In this document: one piece after another, positions 1 to 7,787 of the stretch
How the letters are laid out: every line of letters begins with the position of its first letter
Numbering within the stretch: position 1 is the stretch's first letter
Source: Methanospirillum lacunae
GTDB lineage: Archaea; Halobacteriota; Methanomicrobia; Methanomicrobiales; Methanospirillaceae
Assembly (NCBI RefSeq): GCF_046195335.1
Contig: NZ_CP176093.1
Reading direction: 5' to 3' (one strand)
DNA length: 64,000 nucleotides
Notes under the pieces: model-generated
The model's database searches: none
Told to the model about the DNA's origin: nothing
Seen by the model: only the letters and a program-made list of their open reading frames with translations
Translations under genes and position numbers: made by a program

Positions 1-354
1 GTAAAAGGAAACATGCAGGCTGTAACCTTTGAACAACTCCAGGCCATGAATCCGGATGTCATCATCATCGGTGGCACTGTAAAAGACAAGGATACCGTAA
101 TGAAGGATCCAAAATGGCAGGCACTCAAAGCTGTTCAGAACGATAAGGTCTATGTGAATCCAAAAGGTGTGTTCCCCTGGGACAGATACGGAGCAGAAGA
201 GGCTCTTCAGATCCAGTGGGCAGCAAAGACCCTGTATCCGGATCAATTTAAAAATATCGACATAAAAGATGAATTCAAGAAATTCTACACTGAATACTTT
301 AATTATTCATTGACAGATGACGATATTGACGGGATATTAAATCCCACAGCATAA
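1..354 (+). CDS. Metal/cobalamin-type periplasmic binding protein, C-terminal part (5' end outside window)
   Basis: The frame is open from the first base, so only the C-terminal 117 residues are present; the first in-window ATG (13) is probably internal. The fragment is the C-lobe of a class III substrate-binding protein (COG0614, the Fe3+-siderophore/B12 type). It reads QLQAMNPDVIIIGG, then a loop, then NDKVYVNPKGVFPWDRYG, and ends with a helical tail carrying SLTDDDIDGIL. The same layout and tail appear in the complete protein at 55959-57014, so the two are paralogues. Such proteins are exported and hand their ligand to an FecCD-type permease, none of which is in the window. The ligand cannot be read from the sequence; iron chelate, corrinoid or another metal complex are all possible. 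Confidence 0.8.
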   Translation, partial: VKGNMQAVTFEQLQAMNPDVIIIGGTVKDKDTVMKDPKWQALKAVQNDKVYVNPKGVFPWDRYGAEEALQIQWAAKTLYPDQFKNIDIKDEFKKFYTEYFNYSLTDDDIDGILNPTA

Positions 355-361
355 ACACCCC

Positions 362-367
362 TTTTTT
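362..367 (+). terminator. Poly-T terminator after the binding protein
   Basis: A run of six T begins seven bases after the stop codon at 352-354. Short T-runs directly behind a stop are the usual archaeal intrinsic terminator. No hairpin was identified. Confidence 0.35.
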
Positions 368-574
368 CCTGATCCCGGGTACCAATGGGACGATGTAACA
401 TGGATACATACCGATTACGAAACTAGTCACTGAGATACACATCAGACAACGACAGCAATACTGTTCGAAATTGCATACCGTTTTTTAATTATTTACCAAA
501 ATGTGTAGATATTTTTAGACATTTGCTCAATCATTGAAAGTCTGGAGAAAAAGTCCCGGAACGTATCAAAATCT

Positions 575-679
575 ATGAGTTCTTCAGCATCTATTGATCA
601 GATAACACGGGTAATTTCTGACGCAGCAGCAGTGGTTCAAAGAATTTCTGATGAAATGAGCAGATTTGTTACGTCATGA
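575..679 (+). pseudogene. Remnant of an MCP C-terminal tail
   Basis: A 34-codon open stretch ends in TGA and reads ASIDQITRVISDAAAVVQ, then RISDEMSRFVTS. It aligns along its whole length with the last residues of the receptor at 38500-40908 (ASIDQISRAISEASSSIQ, RISEEMNRFTTA). Nothing upstream in any frame matches the rest of a receptor, so this is the 3' end of a deleted methyl-accepting chemotaxis protein gene. It lies in the otherwise empty 413-base gap between the binding protein and the glycosyl hydrolase. A real short protein is unlikely because there is no ribosome site before the ATG at 575. Confidence 0.7.
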
Positions 680-767
680 GGGAAAGCATGGATAAATAGA
701 TTATTATTTTCTTATGTGGATGATACTCTGTCTAAATAACTTTTACAGATTCTCTGTCTGGAAAGCG

Positions 768-1709
768 TTATCTGGATGGGCAGAAGGATAATTTCAACGT
801 ACCATTGTGGTAAAATATGCCCTTTCCCTCTTTTTCATCATCATAGAGCTTAAAGTACAGTACCGGTATATCTTCAGAATTGCTCCAGTTGCTCACTTCT
901 CTGAAGTATCTGTCGGCATTTTCCTTCGAAGGTACAGCTGAACCTATAGTCTCCCCAGCTGATGGAAACCCGGTCTCTGATATGACCACGGGTTTACCTT
1001 TGCTGACTTTCTGTATTACCCGGTATCTCTGTTTAAGATCTTTCATTTCCTTATCAATTCTTACTCCTGCATAGAGAGGGTAAATATTGGCATACACTGC
1101 ATCAATCTCATCAACAAGTTCCGGGTTATCACGCCAGTTTTTAAGAGTTTCAACAGTGGTAACAGTCATATTTGGTACAGCTGTTTTTACTTGTCTGATG
1201 TAATGTTTGAGTTGATCTGCTGTAACATCACCACGGAGAAGTGCTTCATTTCCAACAGCAAGTACATCAGCATCTCCCAAGCGACCCAGGTTAATCAGTT
1301 GCTGAATCTGGTCCTCATTTTTCGTAAGGTTTTTCCCAATCCATGCTCCAGCTACAACCTTAATGCCCATCTGATGTGAGATCTCACCAATTTTTTCGCT
1401 GTAATCACCACAACTGTATGTCCGTATCCATCTGACACCAGACCCCAGAACAGAGAGCCGATCCCGTACATGTGTCTCATTTATTGTTCCATTGACAATC
1501 GGATCTAAACCCTGGTTTATTGAGCTATAACATACCCCATACAGGGACTGGACACACGGGGGAGAGAGTGATTCTCCTTGGAATTGAATTGCAGGTTCCT
1601 GATTACTCACCGATACGGTGTCTGCTGATCCATGCATGGCAATAATAAAAGAACAGACAACCAGTCCAACGAGTGCAGGCCACTGATATGTGGTGATCCT
1701 TTTATTCAT
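768..1709 (-). CDS. Glycoside hydrolase family 17-like secreted beta-1,3-glucanase
   Basis: The 313-residue product has an N-terminal signal or anchor segment (about residues 11-28) followed by a GH17 barrel. Visible family marks are YGVCYS near 57-62, GVRWIRTYSCGDY at 91-103, the acid/base glutamate in AVGNE (E155) and the nucleophile in VVISETGFPSAG (E245). The family hydrolyses beta-1,3-glucans outside the cell and is best known from fungi and plants; bacterial and archaeal members are fewer. The frame stays open to an ATG at 1793 that would add 28 residues. I prefer 1709 because a basic MNKR start followed directly by a hydrophobic stretch is a normal export signal, and an AAGGGA sequence lies upstream. 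It is a single gene, convergent with nothing. The substrate in this organism is unknown; it may be a sheath or environmental glucan. Confidence 0.75.
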   Translation of the reverse strand: MNKRITTYQWPALVGLVVCSFIIAMHGSADTVSVSNQEPAIQFQGESLSPPCVQSLYGVCYSSINQGLDPIVNGTINETHVRDRLSVLGSGVRWIRTYSCGDYSEKIGEISHQMGIKVVAGAWIGKNLTKNEDQIQQLINLGRLGDADVLAVGNEALLRGDVTADQLKHYIRQVKTAVPNMTVTTVETLKNWRDNPELVDEIDAVYANIYPLYAGVRIDKEMKDLKQRYRVIQKVSKGKPVVISETGFPSAGETIGSAVPSKENADRYFREVSNWSNSEDIPVLYFKLYDDEKEGKGIFYHNGTLKLSFCPSR

Positions 1710-2052
1710 AGGTTTTATCGTCCCTTCTCTTGACGGACTAATATCATCTAATCCAGTATATCTGCCACCAGTGATGATATGTGTCTCATTCATTTAGCAG
1801 GTATCACAGAGGTCAGAATTTGGATTGTATAGTATTCTGGATATTATATACAAGAATGACTTTTACTGGATTAAATTCGGCGGATGAGATGATAAAAATC
1901 ATTTAAAATGACGAGTCAGTTCTGATTCCATGCAATTGAATCTCTTGTTCACCTAAAATAGGCTATAGTTAAGTGATTCAATGTTTTTCATGAAGAGGTT
2001 TCTGGTTTGTGTAAAAAAAGTAAACGATAAGCAAAAAATTATTTATTCTGCT

Positions 2053-2703
2053 TTATTGAGGGTCAGTTGCTAATCGTACACCCATTTCAAATGCCTTTTG
2101 ACAATCAATTGGGAATACTTCTGCTCTTCTCCGAATCTTCCCCTCAACATCATGGCTTGTTGCAACCACCTTTGAGTAATCTTCAAATTGAACCGTATCA
2201 AAGCTGAGGAGCGATTCAGAATCTCCGAATATCATTCGCGTGGAAAATTCATTAAACTCAACGTGTTTATCCAAACCTGCTTTCTTAAACCACTCTTCTG
2301 TCACGTTCATTGTATAAATAAATCCCGATTTTACCTTTTTTTGAAACAGGGAATGACCTGAATTGCTATATTCAAGGTACTGAAAGAGTAACCGGTCAAG
2401 AAAAGCAGCCATCTCACCAGATACGCGTCCCCAGTAAATAGGAGATCCAAAGATAAGACCATCAGCCTCTTCTACTTTTTTGAAAACTTCAAGCAGGTCA
2501 TCGGGTATCGGGCATTTACCGTAACTTTTTCCTCCTTTGATTTTACAAGCAAAACAACTGGTGCATCCTTTATACTCCAAACCATACAGATGAATCAGTT
2601 CAGTCGTAGCTCCCTGTGATGCTGCACCTTCAAGAGCCTTATTCAAAAGGGTGGCAGTGTTCCATTCTTTTCGTGGACTTCCATTAAATGCAAGAATTTT
2701 CAT
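2053..2703 (-). CDS. Iron-sulfur flavoprotein / NADPH-dependent FMN reductase family
   Basis: The 216-residue flavodoxin-fold protein starts MKILAFNGSPRKEWNTATLL, the FMN phosphate loop of the family. It carries a cysteine cluster C47-x2-C50-x2-C53-x10-C64; the last spacing is longer than the compact Isf motif (CX2CX2CX4-7C) but in the same place. FGSPIYWGRVSGEMAAFLDR (about 96-115) is the second FMN-contact loop. Family members move electrons from ferredoxin or NAD(P)H to oxygen, peroxide or quinone-like acceptors in the cytosol. The gene is divergent from an HxlR regulator at 2742, with only 38 bases between the starts, which suggests that this regulator controls it. Compare the flavoprotein at 53879. 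Confidence 0.85.
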   Translation of the reverse strand: MKILAFNGSPRKEWNTATLLNKALEGAASQGATTELIHLYGLEYKGCTSCFACKIKGGKSYGKCPIPDDLLEVFKKVEEADGLIFGSPIYWGRVSGEMAAFLDRLLFQYLEYSNSGHSLFQKKVKSGFIYTMNVTEEWFKKAGLDKHVEFNEFSTRMIFGDSESLLSFDTVQFEDYSKVVATSHDVEGKIRRRAEVFPIDCQKAFEMGVRLATDPQ

Positions 2704-2741
2704 TCTATTATCTCTCCAAATGTCTACTATTATTTATACGA

Positions 2742-3137
2742 GTGAGGTTCAAAAATATAGTAGTTACATTTATTGAAGCAACTATAGGACAGGGATCTAG
2801 TATTCGTAACCATACTGAATCGAACAATAACGAGTGCATTACCAGGATAGAGAAGATTCTTTCAATTATAGGGAGCAAATGGACTATCCAGATTTTAAGG
2901 GAATTGTCGAGTGGAACTAAAAGATTTGCTCAGTTACAGAAGTCACTGAAAGGAATCAGCCCGAAAACTCTTTCGACTCGACTACAGGAGCTTGAGTCAT
3001 ATAATATAATTACTAAAACCGTATATCCCGAGGTTCCACCACGAGTTGAATACTCATTCTCATCACAGGGTGAAGGATTAAAAAAAGTCCTCTTTGATCT
3101 CTATGAATGGGGTGAAGAATTCCTTGGTGATGAATAA
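2742..3137 (+). CDS. HxlR-family winged-helix transcriptional regulator
   Basis: The 131-residue protein has the HxlR/YodB pattern: IGSKWTIQILRELSSGTKRF, then the recognition segment ISPKTLSTRLQELESYNI, then the wing TVYPEVPPRVEYSFSSQGEG. The frame is open from an ATG at 2688, but that start would lie inside the coding region of the divergent flavoprotein. I choose the GTG at 2742, which gives a normal family length. A cysteine (ECITRIEKI) sits shortly before helix 1, where redox-sensing members such as YodB and HypR keep their reactive cysteine. Regulators of this family usually act on the divergent neighbour, here the iron-sulfur flavoprotein. The ligand or oxidant sensed is an inference. 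Confidence 0.8.
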   Translation: MRFKNIVVTFIEATIGQGSSIRNHTESNNNECITRIEKILSIIGSKWTIQILRELSSGTKRFAQLQKSLKGISPKTLSTRLQELESYNIITKTVYPEVPPRVEYSFSSQGEGLKKVLFDLYEWGEEFLGDE

Positions 3138-3236
3138 AATTTGTTTAATGAAATGCCTTATCATTTTATTCAACTCAATTCTAAAAGATACCATTTAGAC
3201 GATTTTTAATGATCCTGTAAAACTCTTTATGATATG

Positions 3237-3244
3237 TTTATATC
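3237..3244 (+). promoter_or_regulatory. TATA box of the ABC importer operon, leaderless spacing
   Basis: TTTATATC is centred about 25 bases before the ATG at 3266, the distance at which archaeal transcription starts. The message may therefore begin at or next to the start codon, which fits the absence of a ribosome site before 3266. Confidence 0.5.
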
Positions 3245-3265
3245 CGATTCGATTGTTGTACAAAT

Positions 3266-4471
3266 ATGAGAGTCGGGTTTATTCCTCTTCTTTGTGGACT
3301 CTTATGCATTTTATTATTCATTCTTTCCGGATTGCCTGTAGGGCATGAACTTGCCGGTACCGGAGCCAAACCAACTGTCAAGTTTGTGTATGCCTCCTCT
3401 GGTATCATGCCCCAGCTCCTGAACACTTCCCAGGTGGATGCATTCATTGTCTGGGAATCAGTTGTATCAACAGCAAAACTTGGGAAAATAGGCACAGTCA
3501 TAGCCCGGGATGGTGATATTCCCCCAGATCATAAATGGGAGAATGCGGCCTGCAATGTACTGGTCATGCGAAATAATTTCGTTGAACAGTACCCGGAAAT
3601 TGCAGCACTTCTTTCAGCGGTTACTATTGCCGGCAACCACCAGATAGAAAAAGATCCTGATACTGCCCGGAATATTACAGCAAACTGGGTATACGGGTCA
3701 AAACCTATCCGTTCGGCAGGCCTTTATCTGAATCCAATAGATGTGGAAAATCAAGCATTTCAGTACATTACCTTTACCAGTTCAGCCCCGCTTCCTGATA
3801 TTTCACGGCTGAAATCATCAATGGATGAAGATTCTTCTCAAATGAAAGTTGATTATATCAATGGTTCTGTCATGCTCCGGGCACAGGAACTCATAAACGG
3901 ATCATCACCGGTTCTCTCTAACGATCCTCCGGTTGTCCGCATTGGGTATCTTCCCTCATCAGATCTCTATGCCCCGCTATATGTCACAATTATGTCTCAC
4001 AAGGAGATTTGTGATACATATGGATTTTGTCTCGCCCCGGACTCAGGAACATCAGGACGGCCGACCGGTGCATCACTTCTTTATCATAATCAGACCGCTG
4101 CAAAGGTAGTGTTGCTTCCTGGATCTGTAGGAGGAGGAGTTATGACCGGTCTTGGACAGGAAGCAATGGAAGCAGCCTATATCGGGAGTGTTCCGTCAGA
4201 ACTACAGATTTCAATGGGAAATGATGCATCAGTTATTCAATCGATCAATGCTGGGGGTTCAGGCCTCATCGTTGATAATTCTGCACCCTGTACTGACTGG
4301 AACTCGTTTATCTCATGGGTAAAAGACCGGTCAGCAAAAGGAAATCCGGTTATTGTAGCAGTTCCCCAAAGTTCAATTCAGGAAGAGATGATGAGAGAAG
4401 CGTTTGATTATGAAGGAATAAACATCCTTTTGTATGGTATTCCCCCACGATGGAGTGTGAATGGCTCATAA
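3266..4471 (+). CDS. NMT1/Tau-type ABC substrate-binding protein with lobes in permuted order
   Basis: The 401-residue exported protein has a hydrophobic signal segment at about 8-28. Its two halves look like one COG0715 binding protein in reversed order. Residues about 36-190 match the C-terminal lobe (KFVYASSGIMPQLL, QVDAFIVWESVV, ENAACNVLVMRNNFVEQYPE). Residues about 222-395 match the N-terminal lobe (VVRIGYLPSSDLYAPLYV, AAYIGSVPSELQ, NPVIVAVPQSSIQEE). The usual beginning is missing before the first part and the usual end is missing after the second. Either the fold is circularly permuted or a tandem two-domain protein lost its outer halves. It overlaps the permease start by 11 bases and is the first gene of the importer operon. 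Substrates of the family include sulfonates, nitrate, pyrimidine precursors and similar small molecules; this one is not identifiable. Confidence 0.8.
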   Translation: MRVGFIPLLCGLLCILLFILSGLPVGHELAGTGAKPTVKFVYASSGIMPQLLNTSQVDAFIVWESVVSTAKLGKIGTVIARDGDIPPDHKWENAACNVLVMRNNFVEQYPEIAALLSAVTIAGNHQIEKDPDTARNITANWVYGSKPIRSAGLYLNPIDVENQAFQYITFTSSAPLPDISRLKSSMDEDSSQMKVDYINGSVMLRAQELINGSSPVLSNDPPVVRIGYLPSSDLYAPLYVTIMSHKEICDTYGFCLAPDSGTSGRPTGASLLYHNQTAAKVVLLPGSVGGGVMTGLGQEAMEAAYIGSVPSELQISMGNDASVIQSINAGGSGLIVDNSAPCTDWNSFISWVKDRSAKGNPVIVAVPQSSIQEEMMREAFDYEGINILLYGIPPRWSVNGS

Positions 4472-5231
4472 ACATAAGATTTCAAGAGGACTTTTGCTGC
4501 CGGTGATGATCTTCATCATCTGGGAAATTCTCTCTAAAAGTATTGGTAACAGTTTCATTCTCCCGGGATGGGAACTCATTATCCCGGTCCTTATTCATCC
4601 GATGGAGTCCCTGTTTGGGGGAGCCTCCCTTCTCGAAAATGCTATTGTGAGTCTTCAACGTGTCATCATCGGTTTTTTGCTTGCCGTTATGTGTGCAGTC
4701 CCTCTTGGTCTTCTGAGTGGCTGGTCTCAAAAAATAGATGATTATATAAATCCACTAATTCAGGTGCTCCGTCCGGTTCCTCCGATTGCATGGATGCCTC
4801 TCGCCATTGCCTGGTTTGAGATAGGGTTTGGATCACTCATCTTTATCATCTTTATCGGTTCTTTCTTTCCAGTGCTCATCAGCACGATTGAAGGAGTTCA
4901 TACTATCAGGGGGAGGTGGCTTGAAGTGGCACAGACTCTTGGGGCCACCACCGGTGAAACGTTTCTGACAGTTGTAATCCCCGGGGCACTTCCCTTTATC
5001 TGGACCGGGCTTCGACTTGCATTTGGAGTCTCATGGATGTGTCTGGTTGCTGCAGAAATGCTTCCCGGAACAAGTGCCGGCCTTGGATATCTCATCATGT
5101 ATGCATATAATCTCGGCCAGATACAGGTCATTGTAGCAGGTATGATCGTAATCGGCACTATCGGCATCATTTCGGATTATATTTTTAAACTTGGCCAATT
5201 ACGCTTTTTTGGCTGGCAGGGGAAAGAATGA
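4461..5231 (+). CDS. ABC transporter permease, SsuC/TauC family
   Basis: The 256-residue integral membrane protein has about six hydrophobic segments and the cytoplasmic EAA loop EVAQTLGATTGETFLTVVIPGALPFIWTGL (about residues 155-184, with the conserved G in the IPGALP region), which docks on the ATPase. LRPVPPIAWMPLAIAWF is the family signature preceding it. It forms the pore of an importer with the binding protein upstream and the ATPase downstream. The reading frame overlaps the binding-protein gene by 11 bases and the ATPase gene by 4 bases (ATGA), so all three are translationally coupled. Confidence 0.92.
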   Translation: MAHKHKISRGLLLPVMIFIIWEILSKSIGNSFILPGWELIIPVLIHPMESLFGGASLLENAIVSLQRVIIGFLLAVMCAVPLGLLSGWSQKIDDYINPLIQVLRPVPPIAWMPLAIAWFEIGFGSLIFIIFIGSFFPVLISTIEGVHTIRGRWLEVAQTLGATTGETFLTVVIPGALPFIWTGLRLAFGVSWMCLVAAEMLPGTSAGLGYLIMYAYNLGQIQVIVAGMIVIGTIGIISDYIFKLGQLRFFGWQGKE

Positions 5232-5983
5232 ATGAAGTCCTTGTTGTTGACAATATATCAAAACAATTTATCGATGATGATTCTGTTTGCCGGGCAATAG
5301 ACTCACTTTCATTAACGATTCGTAAAAAAGAGATTGTCTGTCTCATGGGGCCTTCCGGATGTGGGAAGTCTACAGTCCTGCGAATTATATCCAAACTTGA
5401 ACATGCTGATTCAGGTCAAATTCATGGAGGTGACGGAGTTTTTTCAGAACAGTTGCGTTCTGCTATGGTTTTTCAGGAGCACGGGCTCTTTCCCTGGCTT
5501 TCAGTCAGGGAGAATATTGCATACGGGCTCAATATGAAAGTCAGGTTTTCCTCGAAAGAGCAGGTGAACCAAAAAGTTACAGAACTCCTTACCCTTGTCC
5601 GGATGGAGGAGTTTGCAAATTCTCATCCTCACCAGCTCTCCGGAGGGATGAAACAACGGGTTGCGGTTGCTCGTGCCCTTGCGGTGGAACCAGAAATTCT
5701 CCTCATGGATGAACCATTTAGTGCTCTTGATCCCTTCACCCGTCGTGAACTTCAGGACGAAGTGCTCAGAATTCGCAATCAACTCAATACAACTTTTTTT
5801 ATCGTGACTCATAATCCTGAAGAGGCAGTGTATCTGTCAGACCGGATTGTTATCCTTACACACAGACCGGCGGTGGTTCGAAAAGAGATTCCGGTTTCTC
5901 TTCCTTTTCCCAGGAATATGGCAGATCCAAGTACTATCGCTCTAGTTCAGGATGTTACCCGGCTGGTTGCATCAGGTACATAA
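5228..5983 (+). CDS. ABC transporter ATP-binding protein, SsuB/TauB family
   Basis: The 251-residue nucleotide-binding subunit is complete. Walker A is GPSGCGKST (about 42-50), the Q-loop is VFQEHGLFPW, the signature is LSGGMKQR, Walker B with the catalytic glutamate is ILLMDEPFSALD, and the switch histidine is in IVTHNPEEA. It powers the importer made with the two preceding genes and starts in a 4-base overlap with the permease. The family mostly serves nitrate, sulfonate, taurine or related uptake. It is the last gene of the operon, with 200 bases of non-coding sequence after it. Confidence 0.93.
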   Translation: MNEVLVVDNISKQFIDDDSVCRAIDSLSLTIRKKEIVCLMGPSGCGKSTVLRIISKLEHADSGQIHGGDGVFSEQLRSAMVFQEHGLFPWLSVRENIAYGLNMKVRFSSKEQVNQKVTELLTLVRMEEFANSHPHQLSGGMKQRVAVARALAVEPEILLMDEPFSALDPFTRRELQDEVLRIRNQLNTTFFIVTHNPEEAVYLSDRIVILTHRPAVVRKEIPVSLPFPRNMADPSTIALVQDVTRLVASGT

Positions 5984-6189
5984 ATTACTCTTTCTTACTA
6001 TCCAGGAGTCGGCTATGGCGAAATTTATTGATCTTTTCCACCGGTTTTAGTGTTCTCATTACTATTTTCAGACCGGGTGGATATTGTTCATTCCCGGCCA
6101 ATTCGTGTCAAGGGCCTGCCATCACCTGACATTCATCACAAACCAACATCATTAAAAATGGAGATGATGTGAGATAGAAAACTCCCATA

Positions 6190-6399
6190 TTACATCAGAT
6201 ATATCTCAACAAACAATGCTGCCTTCTTCTTCGGCCAGTACTCGAGCATATGCCAGACCTGTATGACATCAACCTCAAATCTTCCGCCTTCCTTGCCCGG
6301 AGTATCAAACACAACCCCGAGACCGGAGGGAGATAACTTTACCAAACCAGGAAAGGAACTATCTCCGTTCCTTTCTACAGATTTAAATTCCCAGAAATA
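6190..6399 (-). pseudogene. Copy A: displaced 3' end of the gene at 11490-11849
   Basis: The minus strand is open for about 69 codons without a start and ends in TAA. It reads LSPSGLGVVFDTPGKEGG, then VWHMLEYWPKKKAALF. The intact protein at 11490-11849 has LSTSGHGVVFDIPGKEGG and VWNMLEYWPKKKAALF. The match covers roughly the last 65 residues of that 119-residue protein and stops at an in-frame TGA at 6400-6402. It is therefore a detached 3' end rather than a gene. It borders the HEPN/MNT pair on one side. See copy B at 7269-7418. Confidence 0.8.
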
Positions 6400-6429
6400 T
6401 CATTTTTCAATGAAACAATACAAACTGTT

Positions 6430-6813
6430 TCAGTGATTAAAGGTTACCAGTTCACTCCACTCAATAACCTTTTTGGCAATTTCTATCGCTTCTTCCGGGG
6501 AGAGAGTATCAGTAATAGTATCATCATATCTTGCCTTGACTGCATAAAGATTGAGAAGTGCAACCATATCACCATCAACCGGTAATGTGAGTGAAAGATC
6601 CTGAATCAATTCAGTCAATTCAACAAGATCATGAATCTTCCTGATAGGAGTACCTTTCCGTATCAATACTGCCTTTAACCCTTTTTCCACCGTCTGTTGA
6701 GCATGAAAGCAGATAATTGAGGATGGTCCATCCTTTTCAAAAAGGATTTTTGCAGCAATAAGATCATCATGACCGAGACGGATTAATGCTGCACTCTCCT
6801 CCTCAGCACTCAT
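6430..6813 (-). CDS. HEPN-domain protein (toxin-like partner of MNT)
   Basis: The 127-residue helical protein belongs to the HEPN family (PF05168/COG2250). The first helix carries LGHDDLIAAKILFEKDG, followed by IICFHAQQTVEKGLKAVLI and the family-typical HDLVEL turn; YAVKARYDDT lies in the last helix pair. An upstream ATG in the same frame (6912) is rejected because the ATG at 6813 has a clear GAAGGAAAGG ribosome site and overlaps the upstream MNT gene by 11 bases, as is normal in these pairs. HEPN proteins paired with MNT enzymes are RNases or growth inhibitors kept silent by the partner. I see no clean RX4-6H catalytic motif, so RNase activity is uncertain. Confidence 0.85.
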   Translation of the reverse strand: MSAEEESAALIRLGHDDLIAAKILFEKDGPSSIICFHAQQTVEKGLKAVLIRKGTPIRKIHDLVELTELIQDLSLTLPVDGDMVALLNLYAVKARYDDTITDTLSPEEAIEIAKKVIEWSELVTFNH

Positions 6814-7129
6814 ACAGTACCTTTCCTTCTGATAAAGCCCAGTATACAACAGTACCTGGAACCGGATCTCTGGTTTTCTCTGTCGGGTACACCAGAATAT
6901 CGATACCAACACCGGGGGCTATCCTGCCGGCTGCTTTTCTCAGCCGTACCATCTCCATTCCCTGGTGCTTCACAGTATCCTCTATTACCATGAGATCAAT
7001 ATCTGAATCTGAAGTCTCTTCCCCGCGGGCATATGAACCAAACAGGATGATTTTTCGTGGATTCGCTGCTTCAACAAGGCGCCTCACCACATTTTGTATA
7101 TCATCCATAGTTACCGGTACCTGGTTCAT
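6803..7129 (-). CDS. MNT-type minimal nucleotidyltransferase (antitoxin)
   Basis: The 108-residue protein has the polymerase-beta fold motif GSYARG followed by SDSDIDLMV (about residues 51-67), the GSx10DxD pattern of MntA enzymes, and a third acidic position in VGIDILV. In the type VII HEPN-MNT systems studied, the nucleotidyltransferase AMPylates the HEPN toxin and blocks it. It is the upstream gene of the pair and its end overlaps the HEPN start. Both genes sit between two scar copies of the 11490 gene (6190-6399 and 7269-7418), so the pair appears to have arrived as one cassette. Confidence 0.88.
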   Translation of the reverse strand: MNQVPVTMDDIQNVVRRLVEAANPRKIILFGSYARGEETSDSDIDLMVIEDTVKHQGMEMVRLRKAAGRIAPGVGIDILVYPTEKTRDPVPGTVVYWALSEGKVLYEC

Positions 7130-7268
7130 AATTCACCACATAATTCTGAAAGAGTACATCCAGCCTGAATATCCCGAAATATGTAATTATAGGATTAGTG
7201 TCGTTAATAATAACTCTCATCTCTCCTTTCTTGTTGACACACTGTAGCATCTATCCAATATTCTTCTA

Positions 7269-7418
7269 CTACACCTCCATCTCCTCAAACAACGCTGCCT
7301 TCTTCTTCGGCCAATACTCCAGCATATTCCAGACCTGCATGGCTACAGCCACAAACCCTCCGCCTTCCTTGCCCAGAATCTCGATCACAAACGATTTGAT
7401 CCATACATTTTCCGGGGT
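7269..7418 (-). pseudogene. Copy B: second displaced 3' end of the gene at 11490-11849
   Basis: The minus strand is open for about 49 codons, ends in TAG and reads GKEGGGFVAVAMQVWNMLEY, then WPKKKAALFEE. The last 35 or so residues are nearly identical to the intact gene at 11490-11849 and closer to it than copy A is. Upstream of GKEGG the similarity fades, and an in-frame TAA lies at 7419-7421. There is no start codon. It separates the HEPN/MNT cassette from the DUF1156, SIR2 and AlbA_2 group. Confidence 0.8.
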
Positions 7419-7451
7419 TTAGGTCTTAACCGAAATTTACTGACCCAATCT

Positions 7452-7484
7452 GGACAAATTGAGAATTGAATTCCCAATCTGTCC
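7452..7484. repeat. 33-bp imperfect inverted repeat
   Basis: The left arm GGACAAATTGAGAATT and the right arm, read on the other strand as GGACAGATTGGGAATT, match at 14 of 16 positions around one central base. It sits between copy B and the broken DUF1156 gene. It could be a hairpin terminator, an operator or a junction left by recombination. Confidence 0.6.
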
Positions 7485-7503
7485 ATAGTGATATTCAATG
7501 CTC

Positions 7504-7771
7504 TCAAGAACAGCCGGAAAAAAGATGCTGGAGTCGTTCAGTCTTAACAAACTCCTTCGGGTATAAGGGGTCGACTGGATCCGGCCAGAGGGATGCACAG
7601 ATTACTGCACGGCAAGCAGCAAGAGACCGACGAGCCCACCAGATATGAAGTGTCGAAATATGATGACCATGACGGATGGATTTCTCACGACGGGCACGTT
7701 CTGATAACTTTCTTGATCGGAAGATCAACATCAATGAGATGCTTTAGGTAGGAGGAGGTTTGTTGAGACAT
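7504..7771 (-). pseudogene. Truncated, frameshifted DUF1156 DNA-methylase (defence) gene
   Basis: From an ATG at 7771 the minus strand encodes HLIDVDLPIKKV and then loses frame. The adjacent frame continues with ARREKSIRHGHHISTLHIWW and ARRSLAACRAVICASLWPDP, the hallmark start of DUF1156 proteins (usual form REKSIRHGHISTLHLWWARRPL). The reading stops with TGA at 7504, after only about 90 codons of a protein normally about 900 residues long. An extra histidine in HGHH also points to decay. DUF1156 adenine-specific methylases are found in anti-phage clusters with DUF499 and DUF3780 proteins; neither partner is present here. This is the ruin of a defence operon. Confidence 0.75.
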
Positions 7772-7787
7772 TTTTATCAGATGTGTG

